Below are positions 12,650-27,019 of a stretch of 64,000 nucleotides of DNA, one piece after another. The position numbers and the translations under genes are program-made. Source of the DNA: Hirudinaria manillensis (lineage: Eukaryota; Annelida; Clitellata; Hirudinida; Hirudinidae); NCBI GenBank assembly GCA_034509925.1, contig CM067533.1, forward strand, positions 5,179,035 to 5,243,034, in the 5' to 3' direction. The notes beneath the pieces are model-generated. The model was not told the DNA's origin. It made no database searches and saw only the letters and a list, made by a program, of their open reading frames with translations. Numbering within the stretch: the stretch's first letter is position 1; every line of letters begins with the position of its first letter.

Positions 12650-14095
12650 TTGCTTTTAACGTAAACACCTAAAATGACGAACGACGATGATAAACAATGC
12701 TTTAGTTTAACCAGCATGACCAGCACACAAATACTTGCTTTAAATTCATCATGTTGTGAATATAATTTGTGCACGATTCTAAGAAGTATCAAAATAAATT
12801 TAAAGTAAAAATTTTGATTAAAATTCTCGAATTCATTTTTAATTACATTTTCACTGAGCACGTCTGCTAGTTTAATTTCTGTATTTAATGATGAAATGTG
12901 TATGTATATTCAATGTATATGGATATCCACAGTGTGTCGACGATGAGGACAGAGGAATACCTCACTAACCACGTTCATGTTGCTGTTTTGAGGAGTCCAT
13001 GCGGAGATAATTGCGGACCATGGCATGGGACCTTAGTACTTAACGACGGCCACTTTTTGGTATTGCATGATTGGACGCAATTTATAGAAATTATTTATTA
13101 GAAATATTATTCACATATACCATTTCTAACAGGTGTCTCATGCTAATCTGTCCCTGATTACATTCTACACTCTTTGCAGCCGTGTTTTAATATCGTTTTA
13201 ATATCGTTCACATAATTCAGAAATACTTTGCGGGGATATTTTGAAATAGGTAACTTTCGTTTTAATGAGATTCACAATAATTTTTTTTGTGAGTATCCAA
13301 TAAAAACGAATCTTAAAGTCTTAAATCTTAAACGATTGTGGAAAAGCCTGCACGTACACTAACACGTACACTACACGTACACGTTCTTGGGATTGTAAAA
13401 GGAAATTAAATCTAATTAGGAAATCAAGCAGTCATCCTAAATTATATAAATTCAATTTTCCAATGTTGGTATATACCCTTACGTTACACTAATGAGTGAA
13501 ATAAATAGAGAAAATGAAATGGAGATTTGTACGATAGCTGCATGTACATTAAAAAACTTTGATAGCAAGTATAATGTCGAGATTATTTTTAAACTTTTCT
13601 TTTAGGTTATTTTTCAGGATTCGACTTAACTCAATGCCAATTGGCATGTGCAGAATTTCAAAGTATTTTTCCCATTTCAAATTCGTTTCTCGGAATGATT
13701 AATGTTGATTCTCAAATAAATTACTTAAATCGATGCAAATTGTATTATAAATAATTGTTTAGATATAATTATTGTATTATAAATAAATTGTTTAAATTAT
13801 AATTTATTTGTTTAGAATTAAAAATATAGTTTCGGTTTTTTCCAGAGTAAAGCTGTTATTTTTATGGCATCCTCAAGAAAATACTGAAAAAAAAACTGGT
13901 AAGAATCAAGCAATGGAAATAATTCTTCATAATAATTCGACACCGATTAGCAAGATCTGCCACTCAGCACACAGGAATGATTTACAGCATCGAGAACAAA
14001 ATAGGAACAACAGGAAATCACACGTAAACGTAGAAAAAGGCAGAAATGCTACGAGATCCACGCTACACTTTTTGACAGCAGAAAAAAAAGCATAA
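12650..14095. other. Intergenic, between channel copies 3 and 4
   Basis: No exon of the channel family recognised. A slightly GC-richer patch at 12920-13090 may be an old insertion but matches nothing I know. Confidence 0.5.
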
Positions 14096-14100
14096 AATGT

Positions 14101-17100
14101 TTATTTTTTTGAAAATCTTGTCAGGTAGTAAGCCCAGTAGATTAAATTAAAAATGAGGAAGAGTATGGGGAAGCATATTCTTGATCCTATCTCAACCGCC
14201 GAACTGGGATCAGACGAAATTGAATCGATCAAACGATCCTTCAACCCTGACATGATGTCTGCTTTATTTAGGTCCGCATCGCTTTCTTGTACAGAATTTT
14301 TGTTTGTCGACTTTTTCGGACAAATCTGGCGCAGAACCGAGAAAGTTATTAAAGTTAAAAGACAAACATGTTTACTTAAAAAAATAAAAAGAATTGCAAA
14401 TTGAATTATGTTTTTCTAACCTGAGACTTTTTCTGTTTTCTTGAAAGGGTATTGACAATGCTGTACTCAATGAATGCTGCGAAAACAAAGACGAGGCATG
14501 TTGCCATCCAAACATCGCTGGCTTTTGTAAATGATCCTGCCGGTGAACTTTTGGCCAAAGTTGAACTTTGAGTGGTGATGGTGAGGATTGTTAGGATGCT
14601 GAGGGAAGTACGGGCAGGAGTGGATTCAGGATCAATCCAAAATGACAACCACGATAGCAGAACCACGAGAAGACTTGGCAAATACAAGCTCAGAATATAA
14701 GCTTTGATGCGTCGCTTAAAGTGAAAATTTGCTCGTAGGCACGAAAATGATCCTAAAATAAGTTGGGTATTTAATCAGATTTAGGTAATTCCTTATATAT
14801 TTGAAATTCCAACGTTTTGAGTTAGCAATGAAGTTATGAACTCATATGGGAGAGTCGTGATGCCAACCCGTGCTGGCGTAGAGTTTCGTGCATACTTCGT
14901 GTGTCATTCCGTTGATTTCATATTCAGGTAAACTAATTCGATCATCTAGCTCGACTGGTTGAGATTGATCATACCACTGTAAATTCAGGTCTTCTACTGT
15001 ATATCCATCTGAAAAAAATATTTTACCAACTGTGACTCAAATTAAATTGCAAATTAATAAAAAAAAACCTACAACTGCCCAGCTCAATGTAACACGTCTG
15101 ATTGTCCATCGGGTACATGTCTAACACCATGTTACAGGAAAGTGTTAATGTCAGTCGCTGACTGTATAAAACGGACCCATCGGGAGAAAGCCTGATAAGT
15201 CTATTTGGTACTGTTATTTGGTGCAATAACCCGGATTTTAAATTCCTGACAAATAAATCTGGTGTCCATATTCGATCGAACTGGTTATGGTTCAGAGTGA
15301 TGCTGCAAATTACGCGTGCATTTTAATTTATTTATTCAGGTTTAAATTTTTACAATGAACAAATTAATTTCATTTACCTTTTGTTGTAGCCCGAGTATGC
15401 CAACCTGTGATCCGTCCAGAGTTGCCTTAAGTAGCAAGTCATAGAATATTCCTGTGTTTAATTAATAAACATTGCCATGAATCTAATACAATAAAGTACT
15501 TTCTCACCGTGGATATTGTGATCGATACATTGTTTACGTTTAACTGAAATATATCTTGAAGCAATTCAGAAACAAAATCTGTTTTTAGGTGTTTTCTTTG
15601 CAACATTCTGCATCACGAAAGGTCGTGAAATTGCTATTCGAAATTAAAGAATTTATTTCTAATTATTCTAATTGCAGTAACTAAACTCGGCAAATAGAAA
15701 TTGTTAGAGGATTAATCAAACGGTGTTTGCATGCAATTCAATTGGTGTTGCCCAAAACTCAAAAATGGCGTTTCCTGGTTAAATAAATTGGAAAATATAA
15801 TCGCTCTAACACATTAAATTGACATTTTTTTAAAATGAAGTGGTTTCTCAAAGAAGTACTTCGAGGATGCTCAAATTTGTTTTGGAACTTAAAAGGATAC
15901 AAGCTACATTACGGTTAAACCTGTCTATATGGACTCTGCCAAAAAAGGTATTCCTTTGGAAAGGTTATCCCTATTATTAGTGTTTATGTTAAACTAAAGT
16001 AAAATCAGCTCCTAGAAAAATTGGCCTAGGGGCAGATCTTACCCTATTCTCGGGTGCCCCTCTTGAAAGGTTTTACCGTATCGATATTCGAGTGAAATTG
16101 AAATAAACAAATTCTAATTTCACTGGCATCGCCTAAAAGAATATTTCATATTTGGCCGGATTTGCTGCTAATCTTGGAATAATTTAAAAGAATAAACTTT
16201 AATACGACATCGTTTATCTTATCATCAGCGGTGACTTTGATGTGATTTTGATCCTGGTCAACAAACGTAGAAAGGAATTTCTATTATAAAAAAAAACACC
16301 ATTAAATTGTTTCTTGATTTTTTCATATTTAACTCTTCGACTGGTAAACTTGTAGTTATGTTCGATAAAAATTTTATTGAGAGGAAACCTTACACTGGAA
16401 AACACTAGGAACAATATATAATGTTGGATCCCTGACATTAATTAATTAAATAATCACGATCCGTCGGAGTATGAATTTGGGGTTCTTGCGGTCAGATGTG
16501 ATCCGATATAGCCAACTTCCAGGTAGCCATGGATGTCCTACGGGAAGAGGTAAAAACTGTAGCCAACCTCATATCACACACGGAACAGGAGATGGCCGAC
16601 TTAAGAAAACAGGTCAGAGCAGAAATAGATGAACTAAAAGAAGAACAGAGAAAAGAAAGAGAGAAATTTAAAAAGTACAACGAACCGAAATTAGAAACGT
16701 GCGTAAGAGAGAAAACGGTAAAACCACCACTGTTCGATGGACAAGGGCCATGGGCCGTGTTTAGACATCAGTTTGAAACTGCCGCCGTAAGTAACAGATG
16801 GACTGAGGGCAACAGAGCTGATTATGGTACTGCGAGGAGCAGCGAAGATTTGGGAATGGCCACATGCTGGAAGTACATAAAAACGAATTAAAACCGTACG
16901 CAAAAACAGGGCGAATCACTCCAAGAATTAGAGGCTGACGTCAGAAGGCTCGCATACCTAGCCCACCCAGGACAGTCAACGGATTTCATTGAAAACATCG
17001 TAACTGACGCCTTCGTTGACGGGATAAGGGATGCGGAAACCAAAATGGCACTAAAAATCCATGGGAAAAAGGCCAGCCATGAAGCATTGGCTTTTGCACT

Positions 17101-20100
17101 CTCAATGGAGGCAGCAAGAGCTTCAATACAAAGCAGCTTGAATGTAAAGAAAATTGAAGCCCAGGAAAGCAAAGAGAAGGAGAAAGACAATGATAAAGAC
17201 GATGAGATAATTAGAAGAATAGCCCAACAAATCAATAACCTTAACAAACCTCAAGGAAAATCAAGGTTCCAAGAGGTAGATAGAAGACCAAGGTGTTTCA
17301 GATGTAACAAGCCTGGCCATTTAGCCCGAGATTGCAGAACGACCTTGCCCCCAAAACAACAGTACTGGGGAAGACCGCAGAATCAGGAAAACTAGAAGCT
17401 ACCGGTTTTGTGGGGCGAAGACCGGTTCAGCAAAGTCGAAATGCCCCACTCATCTTTCACGTTACAGCACTAGGGAAAGAATCATCGCTGGGAGTTAAAG
17501 GGAAAATAGGAGGGAAGGAATACAACCTTGTAATAGACACAGGAGCATCTACATCCATTATCCAACCAAAGTTAGCAGAAAGCAGTAAAATAATCGTTGC
17601 CAAAAATTACAAGCTAAAAACAGCCACAGGGGAATTAGTGCCAGTGCAGGGAACCACAGCTATTACAGTAGATCTAGGAGGCAAGTCATTCAAAAGAATT
17701 CATGATAGCCAATATCACAGATGAATGGCGGCATCCTTCAACAAGGAGCGATGGAGATTCCTACACTACGGAGGTGCAGCGGGCATTGGCCCAGGAACAA
17801 CAGATCAAAGCAGCACCTGTAGCACTTGCAGGAACCTAGAACGCATATTAACATTAGATGGAAGTGGAAATAAGCATATCAAAAGGGATACCATGCCTAA
17901 ACCATTGATGGACAATCTCCTGAAAGACTTAAACAAAATCCTACAAAAAGAAGATTATCAACAAGCGGAAAAGCTGCTTAGCGAATTTCAGGATATAATG
18001 GCTGAACAAGACAGCCCTTTGGGTAGAACTACTCGTGCAACATCAAATAAATACGGCCGGTGCTAAACCCATTCGACAAAACCCCCGTCCCCTTCCTTTA
18101 GCTACAAGAGCAAACGCCAAGGAAATGATAAAAGAAATGCAAGACCAAGGGGTTATTGAACCGTCAAATAGCCCCTGGAGCTCACCAGTGGTACTCGTTA
18201 AGAAGAAAGATGGATCACTTCGTTTTTGTGTCGACTATAGAAAGCTGAACGAAATGACACTTAAGGACAGCTACCCCTTACCTAGAATCGATGATACTTT
18301 AGACACTCTCTCGGGATCAAAAATTTTTTCCACGTTAGATCTCAAAAGTGGTTACTGGCAAGTGGAGTTACATCCTGACGATAGAGAAAAAACGGCCTTC
18401 TCGACAGGTGAAGGATTATGGCAATTCACTGTCATGCCGTTCGGGCTATGCAATGCCCCCGCGACGTTTGAAAGATTAACGGAACACATACTAAGGGGAC
18501 TCAACTGGAAAGTATGCCTGGTATATTTGGATGACATAATTGTTGTCGGAAAAACATTTGGAGAACATTTAGACAACCTCCGAGAAGTGTTTAGTAGGAT
18601 TAGAGAGGCAGGCATGAAACTGAGTCCAAAGAAATGCTCACTCTTTAAAAAAGAAGTCAAATACCTTGGCCATATCGTGTCTTCTGAAGGTGTTAGTACA
18701 GATCCAGATAAAGTCGAGGTAGTAAAAAATTGGCCTGTACCCAAAAATATCCAAGAACTTCAAAGCTTCTTAGGACTTTGTACCTATTACAGACGATTTA
18801 TTGCCAACTTTTCAAACATCGCAAAAAGCCTTCATGAGCTTACTGTAAAAGGCAAGCCATTTATCTGGAACGACAGCTGTGAGAAAGCATTTGATAATCT
18901 GAAAGAAGCTATGACAACGGCACCGATCCTGGCATATCCTATTAAGCGGAAAGGAACTATTGCGTACACTTCCAGAAATATCTTTTGGGCCAGCCGTTTT
19001 TGCTAAGAACGGATCACGCCTCTCTGAGGTGGCTGTTGAACTTTAAAAACCCAGAAGGTCAAATGGCGAGGTGGATTGAAAGACTACAGGGTTTTCAGTT
19101 CAATATTGAACACAGGAGAGGTCAAATACACAACAACGCTGATGCGCTATCACGACGTCCTTGTCAACTTAACTGCAGACACTGCAACAACGCAGAGAAA
19201 AAACAGGAGACCGAAGAATGTCGACAAATTCGTATCACGGCTCCCGAACCCTGGACAGAAAGCGGGTTACGAGATCTACAATTAAGAGACGAAGCACTTG
19301 CACCCATACTACAGTGGATGGAGGCCGGGGTGAAACCAGATTGGCAACAGATAGCGGAGCACGGAGAAGTTACTAAGTCCTATTGGGCACAGTGGGATTC
19401 CTTGAGAATTAGTAATGGACTCCTACATAGGAAGTGGGACTAAAGGTCTAATGCAACCTTATAATGTGGGAGTACCTTTTGAAAGAATAGCTTTGGATAT
19501 TGCCGGACCATTCCCTGCATCAAAAAAGGGAAATCGGTACATATTAGTGATCAGCGATTACTTCACCAAATGGACCGAAGCGTTTGCACTGCCAAATCAG
19601 GAGGCGGAAAATGTAGCTGATGTTCTCGTAAATAATTGGATTAGTCGATTCGGGGTGCCATTAGAGTTACATTCGGACCAAGGAAGGAATTTCGAGTCGA
19701 AAATATTTCAAGAGCTATGCGAAAACCTTGGAATCCATAAAACAAGAACCACTGCATTGCATCCGCAATCGGACGGTATGGTCGAGAGATTTAACAGGAT
19801 GGAACATTGTCAGCGATCAAGCCAAAGCGAGATACGATAGGCAAGCCAATGATATAAGCTTTAAAGAAAATGAACTAGTCTGGCTATACAACCCCCAACG
19901 AAAAAAAGGGAAGTCGCCAAAGTTACAAAAAGATTGGGAAGGACCATACCGAATCATAAAGAAAATAAACGACGTGGTATACCGCATCAAGGACTAGAAT
20001 GAAAGTGGTCCACAGCAATCGATTAGCAAAATACCACGGCGAGACAGAACAGCCTGTTCGGGACGAACAGATTTAAGGAGGGGGCAATGTTGGATCCCTG

Positions 20101-22802
20101 ACATTAATTAATTAATTAAACAATTAATTAATTAATTAATTAAGTTTAGTTAATATTCAGAATCTTTTATTTCGAAGTCGAATCTAGCGATTCGAGTCAT
20201 TAGTAGTTCCGATCAAAGACAAACAATCGACCAGGTCTCCTAAATATCTTTGCCATTAGTTTATTCCAATAAAGTTATCCTTACGTTAAATAATTCATCA
20301 GACCCCGGGTTACAACAATAACATACAATAGTATATGTATACGAATTACTTTAATAAAGTAATTATGATTCAGAGCTTTCACACGACAGCGTTAATTATT
20401 TTTAGCTTGGCAGCAATTAATTAAACTTTCTGAAACTAATCATTATGATTAGGTTTGTTATAAGAATTATTTTTAAGGCAGAAAAATTTATTAAGTAAGA
20501 ATCCATCCTTTACGTTGAAATCCAATTTTAATGAAGCTTTTTAATGTCATAAAAAAGAAATTTTCACGTGATATTCAACAGTAATTAGTCTCAGGTATTG
20601 CTTACCAATTATGATGACGACGACGACGATCACGATGATGAAGATGATAAAATTAGCAACTAATATAATCTCCAAACTTAGTTTTCATTAAAACCTATTA
20701 CAATTCAAATTTCTCTAAAATAATAAAGTGAAATAAACTGAAAAAATATTTTCCAAACTCCTATCGTGTTGCAAATATAAGCGTGTGAGTCAGAAAAACC
20801 CTTGAAACAGACCTTGTTCTCCTGGTATGTGCGTGTTGAATGTAGGTTTCAATTCTTGAATTGATCGAATTCTCAATTTAAATTCATAACAATAAATGCC
20901 ACGCAGCTGTTAACGAGACGGAAATGGAAATACTTTTCATTAATTTCTTATTTATTGTTTTATTCTTTATTATTACTTAGTTCTTTGCTCCTCCATTTGC
21001 ATCGTTCATCTGAATTTATTACAAGGGATAAATATTTGAAGAGAAGAATGCCGATTCTGAAAATAGGGGTTCGGAGAAGTAATTAATAAATAAAAATGGT
21101 TTCAATAGAATGAATAATGATGTTCTTATAACAAATATTTTGAACAAAAATAATTACATAATAACTTCACATTGAGGTGTCCTGAGAGATCATTTCCTTT
21201 CTTAATATCGAATGTATTTGTGTATGGGTGAATATAACGTATTTATATATATTTATAAATTCGGGAACTCGTGCTCAATGGATCTCATCTTGATTATTTG
21301 ACTTTATTTGTAATTTAATGTGTTTTTTGTTTAATTTGTTTTCCGACAACACGACCATTTGCACTTCTGCTTTTATCATTTTGAAAGACGATCATAAAAC
21401 CCATTGACCATTAAATATCAATGAGGTTTACGTCAATTCTCAGCGAGAGTCAAGTTCTCAGACGATGGATTCATTCAAAGCCAAGCAAAACATTAAAGCC
21501 TTCATTATAGATGTCATGCCGTCAAATATTACCAAAAAACCAAACGGCGTTAACCATTATAAATCTTGGATCTTTTTATTGCTTTTTCGAATTGCATTAC
21601 AATGGAATTGCGGAAAATTAGTGCCGTAGTGGCACCGGATATTTGATTCTACAATCTTTTGACTCAATGCTTTTAAACGACCGTTTTGTATTTTTTATCA
21701 TTTCCTTGCTGAGCCCTGGAAATATAAATCTTTCACAAGGGCTTTCTGTTGCGATTTTTATAGCAAAGGAAATAAATAAATTTTTTTCACTGACTTTTAA
21801 AATGAGATAATAAATCTAATTTGATCAGCTTTCTTTAAAAATTTTTATTTTAAAATCAAACACATTTGTTACTGCAAGTTTTAAATTGTACCTTTACATA
21901 AAACATAAAGAAATTTACAAAAGAACTAAACATTGTACGAGGTCACTTTCACATTGAGACTTATTGATAAGTTTGATTATAATTTATTGATGGATGATCG
22001 ACAAGTTTCAATGGCTTTGCAGCATCTGCGTATTATTTACCAAAGGAAAGAGAAACTATTGCTAAACGACGCTAATTCACGGAGTTCTACGTCCACAATT
22101 TCCATGCATAGGTATTTATTATATTAAAAAACAAAACAAAACAGATATAATGCCATCTCGATAACCCTCTCACTTTCGCTACTAATGGACTACTATTAAT
22201 ATGTCCAAACACGTAAATCTTTTGTTGTCAATAAGTAGGACAAGGCACAACAGGTCTGAAAAGCAATTACAACTGTCATCATTGGTGCCAAAAGTTAACA
22301 AAAAAAAATAGGAGATTTTAGACAGAATTGACTAATTCATAATTTATCAAAATACGATCGAGAAGTTGAAAGATCAATCGAAGATCTGTCATTGCAACAA
22401 ATTGTTTAGAATTACGAATGACAGGACATTTATTGAAGATGATTCTCTGGAGCTCGCAAAAACAGCGGTCCATTGCATTAAGAGATGAATGAATGTCTGA
22501 CGATTGGGTCATCAGGCATCAGGAAGTGCAATCACTTCAAGTGATACCTTTTCATCACGCATCCGTGGTCTCTCCACGGTCGATATCAATAACAAGCCTG
22601 ACCTTTTCGTCAGTAAGGGTAATAATGAATTAATGGCATTGAAACATTAATAACACTTATTATCATTTACTTATCATTACAACAAAATGTCATTTAACAA
22701 TGTGAATTTTAAGATTTACTGTTAATCCCGGCTTGATTGGACATCAATTCATTGCTTTGGTAGCAATTATTTGTTATTATTATTATTTATTATTATTTGT
22801 TA

Positions 22803-22841
<39 letters not shown>

Positions 22842-25800
22842 TGTTATTTATTATTATTATTATTATTATTTATTATTATTATTATTTGTTATTATTAATT
22901 ATTATTATTTGTTATTTATTATTATTATTATTATTTATTATTATTATTATTAATTATTATTATTTATTATTATTATTAATTATTATTATTATTATTATTA
23001 TTTATAATTACTCAAAATTATTCGTTGTTATTTATGTAATGAAATGTCGTCATTTCCGTAAACAAAGTTAGATGAACTTACCATTTCAACTTCACTTATT
23101 GAACTGATTTCATTGATGTTGATGTTGATGGAAATGTTCAACGGCTTCCCTGTAACGTGCGATCCATAAAATCTATTATAAGTCTATTTGTACTATAATT
23201 ATAATAATATAATATAATATAATTATAATCATATAATAATAATATTACTATTAATTATTAAAATCATTAATTAATCATTAATAAGTTGATAATTGCATTT
23301 AACTTTAGTAATTCTTTATGGAATTTATGGCTTTTAATGACAACATTGGCGATATTTTCGACTTGTGAATTCCACTGCGTACCTTCGTCTAAGAAGGGCC
23401 TCATCCTGCTTTGATATTCTGAATTGTTGAGAACATTTTCAATGACGTCAGACACTGCCCTGTCGATGAAAACAGATTTAATTCGGAATAATTATTTTCC
23501 AGTTTATTTGTATTTTAATCTTTCATGCCAGGCCAATTGCACCCCGATTTATTTTGAAGCGAACAAATGAATAGGAAGACCAGACAAAGAAGCATTGAAT
23601 GCGGTGCATTTTGTTGCTCCATCACCCTATAATCATCGAGACGAATGTTTGTAAACGGAGGAGAAATTGATATGCGAAAGCAAAAATACTTTCGCACAAA
23701 TTCCAGTGATAAGAAACGCAAACTGATCATTTTACGGGCTCGTTGTTACCAAGAATTTCGTCTTTATCACTTAAGATGCACACGAGAGATTCACACGAGG
23801 ATTGTGTGGATAAATCGTAAATAATGAATAACAAGTACCAATGAAATGTCCTCAGCGTGAACTCGTCCATGAGATTGCAACGCAAAAAGATTTGAAAGAG
23901 AACATCCATAGAATTAGGTCCAGAATAATTAAAATTATTGGAAACTTTGAACGACGAAAACATCTAAATGTAACCGCCATTTGCCTCCCACAGCACCACA
24001 AACGTCTGCTTTTGACCTCTTACACCTCATACGGATGTTTTTTTTTTAATGAAGGACCCTCTTCCATGCTTATGATCATACAATGAGTCAACCTTTCTGA
24101 TGTCATTATAATTCTTTTAAAATGTCTCAAACTATAAATTATGGAATTTATAATGGAACAAGCTGTAAATATGTTCCCGGTTGATTTGTATTTCCTCGGG
24201 GGGAAACGGCTTTGTCCCGGGGAGAAGCCCCCACCCCCATTCTGTCTCAAAGAAATTCTGATGAAGCTGTATATTTTTAAATAAGAAAATGTAATTGCAT
24301 CGTAGCTTTTAAGTAATGTTTAATAAAGATATTCTTTGATCCACGCGATGAAAGAAGCAACTTTATGCATGTTAATGAGTTACTTATAAATTATAATAAA
24401 TTTATTATATTAATTTATTATATTTATTTTTACTAATTTATTTTTTTAATTAATTATATTTATTAATATTTTTTATATTAATTATATTATATTATTATTA
24501 CCCACCTGGACCATGTCAGATTATTAATTTATTAATTCATTAATCAATAATGAAGTTGTAATTATTCAAGAAATAAATTACTTGAATAAATTCATAAATA
24601 AATAATTATCAACTCTAATAAACATCTAATTGCATAACATTATTTGCTTCAAGACAAAGTGCCGGCCATTTGCTTCGTGTTTCTCGATTTATACAAAAAA
24701 AACCGTCAAATTATGCAAAACATGCAAAAAAGATCTTTGTACTGGAAACTTCCCTTAAAAATAAATTAATTTTTAAATCAATCAGTTGATAAGTTTCTTA
24801 AGATTAACTTTTAATCTTTTGTTTGAAATATTTTACTTTTATTTCTGATCATTTATTTTTTAATATAATTTTTGTTTATCAAGAAGTCGACCTTTCTGGA
24901 CTTGTACAAAGCTTCTTTCTGTTAAGAATCTTGACAACCGAAGTAAATTTAGATATAATAATTTATTATTAAATAAATTTAATTATTTGAAATTAATTAA
25001 ATAATTATTTAACAATAAATTTATAATAGATATAATAATGCTGTTCAATAAAAAAAAAGACTAATGTTGAAGCACTAAAATTAAAAACTGAACTCCTTGA
25101 ATTCAAATCTTTCTTCTTTGCTTTTACAAATATTTTGACAAAAATTAATCAAAAATACGTTTGTTCCCGAACCTTAATTATATTTTCAGCTTCAACAAAG
25201 CTTCAAGTTCCCGGGCCTAATTAATATTTAAATGCGTGTTTAAATTATGACAGCTGCAGGTTGTAATGCCGTGACGTGTTGCCTTTAAATAGATTGAATA
25301 ACTTTTGCATATTTTATGCGATGGTCTTTGAATTCACCGCAAAACATTTGACAGCACGAGCTTCATGGACGATGTCAACTCTGCCAATAAAAATTGCTCA
25401 TTTAATAATAAACGTGCGTTCAACATCTTACAAAATAATAAAGTTTAACTTTTAAATTATTATATTATAATTTTAATTTATTTAATAATAATAATAATAA
25501 TATTATTATATTATTATTATTATAATAATTATTAATATTATTAAAATTTATTATGATATAATAATTTTAAAATTATTAATTATAATTTTTCTAAAGTCAG
25601 CACAACTGTGGATGAATGTGCACTTGAATTCTCCCAAAACAAAACCTCTCAGAAGTCATTCAAACAAATCGATTGTAAAGGTCTTCAGAACAAGCGTAAA
25701 CATTTATCCAGAGGAAAACAAAAGAAAGATAAAATTATAAGATTATCAGAGTCTTTTCTTAGAAAGATGTCAGAATGGCTTGAAACATATGCATTTGGCA

Positions 25801-27019
25801 CGGAATAGTCTTTCCACGCGTTGTTTGTAATTAAGTAGTTCTTTAAGATTGCAAATTCAGCTGCTATTCATTTCTTTCGGAATGCACGGGAGCACAAATG
25901 TTTGATAATAACCTCGCAATAATTCATAGAGTACTAAGTTTTGTTCTTGAACTTAATATCATCATTTATTTGTAGTAATTTCTTCGGTTTAACTGAATTT
26001 TATTTAATATTATCATTTATTTATAGTAATTTTTTAGTTTAAGTGAATGTCAGAAGCTAATAACTATTTATAAATGCAGTCCGCCTCGCAAAAAAGGCAA
26101 GGTCGGTGATATAAAAAGCATGCAACTTTTACAATGCACTGAATGAATAAATGAGTGAATGAATGAATGAATGATAATGTTTTTTATTATATCTTTTGAA
26201 ATCAACAATTCCTGCTAAATGATTAATTCTTTTCGAGCTGTGTGGTCCTCTGACGTGACGAGTGTTTACGAAGAAGCTTTTAAAACATTTAAAACATTAT
26301 TTGAATATTTGTTTTATTTTGGAAAAGAAATCGCTTAAAAATATATCGGTAAGCTACTATAAAAATCTAAATATTTCCAGTAAATGATGATTTTCAAATA
26401 TTTATCAATTATTTATAATTATAATATTTATTCCTTTGAAAAGAAAACCGAGCGACCATTTGAAGGTGGAAATTGGAACCGGAATTCAAGATAAATTTAT
26501 AAAGACTTATTAATTAATGTATTAATCAAACAAAATTAATTTTGCGGCCATCCTAGTTAAGTTAGATTTTTTAAAGAAAACAAAGTATTTACATTAATTC
26601 CATGTTAAATTTAATTGCATTTGTTAAAAACCTTTAAAACAAATATTTAAAAGCAAATATATATTATTCCCAGTTCGAAGTTCATAAATCAAAATAAAGT
26701 ACCAATTAATTTAACATGTTCATTAACTGAGCAGATTGCAATTTGTGGGAAATAATACGTGTATTGGATGTCAAGCATTTACATAAAGTTTATAAACTTT
26801 ACTAATAGATTAACTAAATTATATCGTTATATAAACATATACATATATTAGCTAAATTATATAAAATAATTATATATATAATATAAAAATTATATATGTA
26901 ATATTATATATATATATTATAATTGTTTAAATAAGATTGGTTTGAAGTTCTTACCTGTTCGTTCCCCCAATGCTTAATTGAAGCAGCACAAAGGTTATAA
27001 ATCTGTACGAAAGAGGCAT
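14101..27019 (-). CDS. Cys-loop ligand-gated anion channel, copy 4 (long intron)
   Basis: Glycine-receptor-like subunit spread over 12.9 kb. Exons: 26955-27019 (signal peptide MPLSYRFITFVLLQLS...), 23383-23459, 23082-23149, about 15378-15451, 15073-15302, 14868-15008, 14421-14752 and 14101-14325. The signal exon matches that of copy 5 in length (65 bases), sequence (FVLLQL-IG) and phase, which is why I chose it over a nearer ATG. The Cys-loop (CNMVLDMYPMDNQTC), second pair (C-TKLYASTGSFS-C), TPAR and Leu at 9' are canonical for an anion channel. M4 reads FPILFLIFNLIYWAYYL, with TAA at 14101-14103. The intron between the 68- and 74-base exons is 7.6 kb and contains a Ty3/gypsy fossil (16.4-20.3 kb) and a TTA microsatellite. 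The M1-M3 exon is about 98.5 percent identical to that of copy 5. The linkage across the big intron is inferred: the left exons lack an upstream partner and the right ones lack a downstream partner. Confidence 0.75.
16422..20317 (+). mobile_element. Ty3/gypsy LTR retrotransposon, fossil
   Basis: Family from its parts in order: coiled-coil gag (about 16530-17240), CCHC knuckle (about 17293-17335), aspartic protease with DTGAST (about 17535), reverse transcriptase with the YLDD box (about 18520-18535), RNase H tail, and an integrase core segment (about 19450-19830). A purine-rich tract stands just before the right terminal repeat. The repeat begins TGTTGGATCCCTG and ends in CA; only the start of it is recognisable at the left end. 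ATAA flanks both sides, a likely 4-base target duplication. The element is clearly broken, with several breaks (roughly five or more), so it is not recent. It lies in antisense orientation in the long intron of channel copy 4. Confidence 0.9.
20088..20317 (+). repeat. Right LTR of the Ty3/gypsy fossil
   Basis: 230-base terminal repeat starting TGTTGGATCCCTGAC and ending GGTTACAACA, directly after a polypurine tract (AAGGAGGGGGCAA). The same start is seen at 16422. It contains an AT-rich ATTA tandem stretch near its left end. Confidence 0.8.
22768..23008. repeat. TTA/TAA microsatellite, imperfect
   Basis: About 240 bases of TTA units with TTTG and TTAATT interruptions, in the long intron of channel copy 4, about 75 bases downstream (in gene sense) of the 68-base exon. 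Open frames across it are poly-Tyr, Leu or Ile artefacts. Confidence 0.95.
24090..26950. other. First intron of channel copy 4, no gene seen
   Basis: AT-rich with ATTA/TAAT stretches (24380-24500, 25450-25580) and a short GAAT repeat (26140-26175). A 66-codon plus-strand frame at 25608 has no support. Confidence 0.5.

Noticed and set aside
15509-15610. ORF (KTDFVSELLQDIF...) looking like a 68-base exon near copy 4
   Set aside because: Only a loose resemblance; the true 68-base exon is at 23082-23149.
23543-23622. Signal-peptide-like exon close to the 77-base exon of copy 4
   Set aside because: Phase would fit, but the donor (gtgcaa) is poor and the exon at 26955-27019 matches copy 5 in length and sequence.
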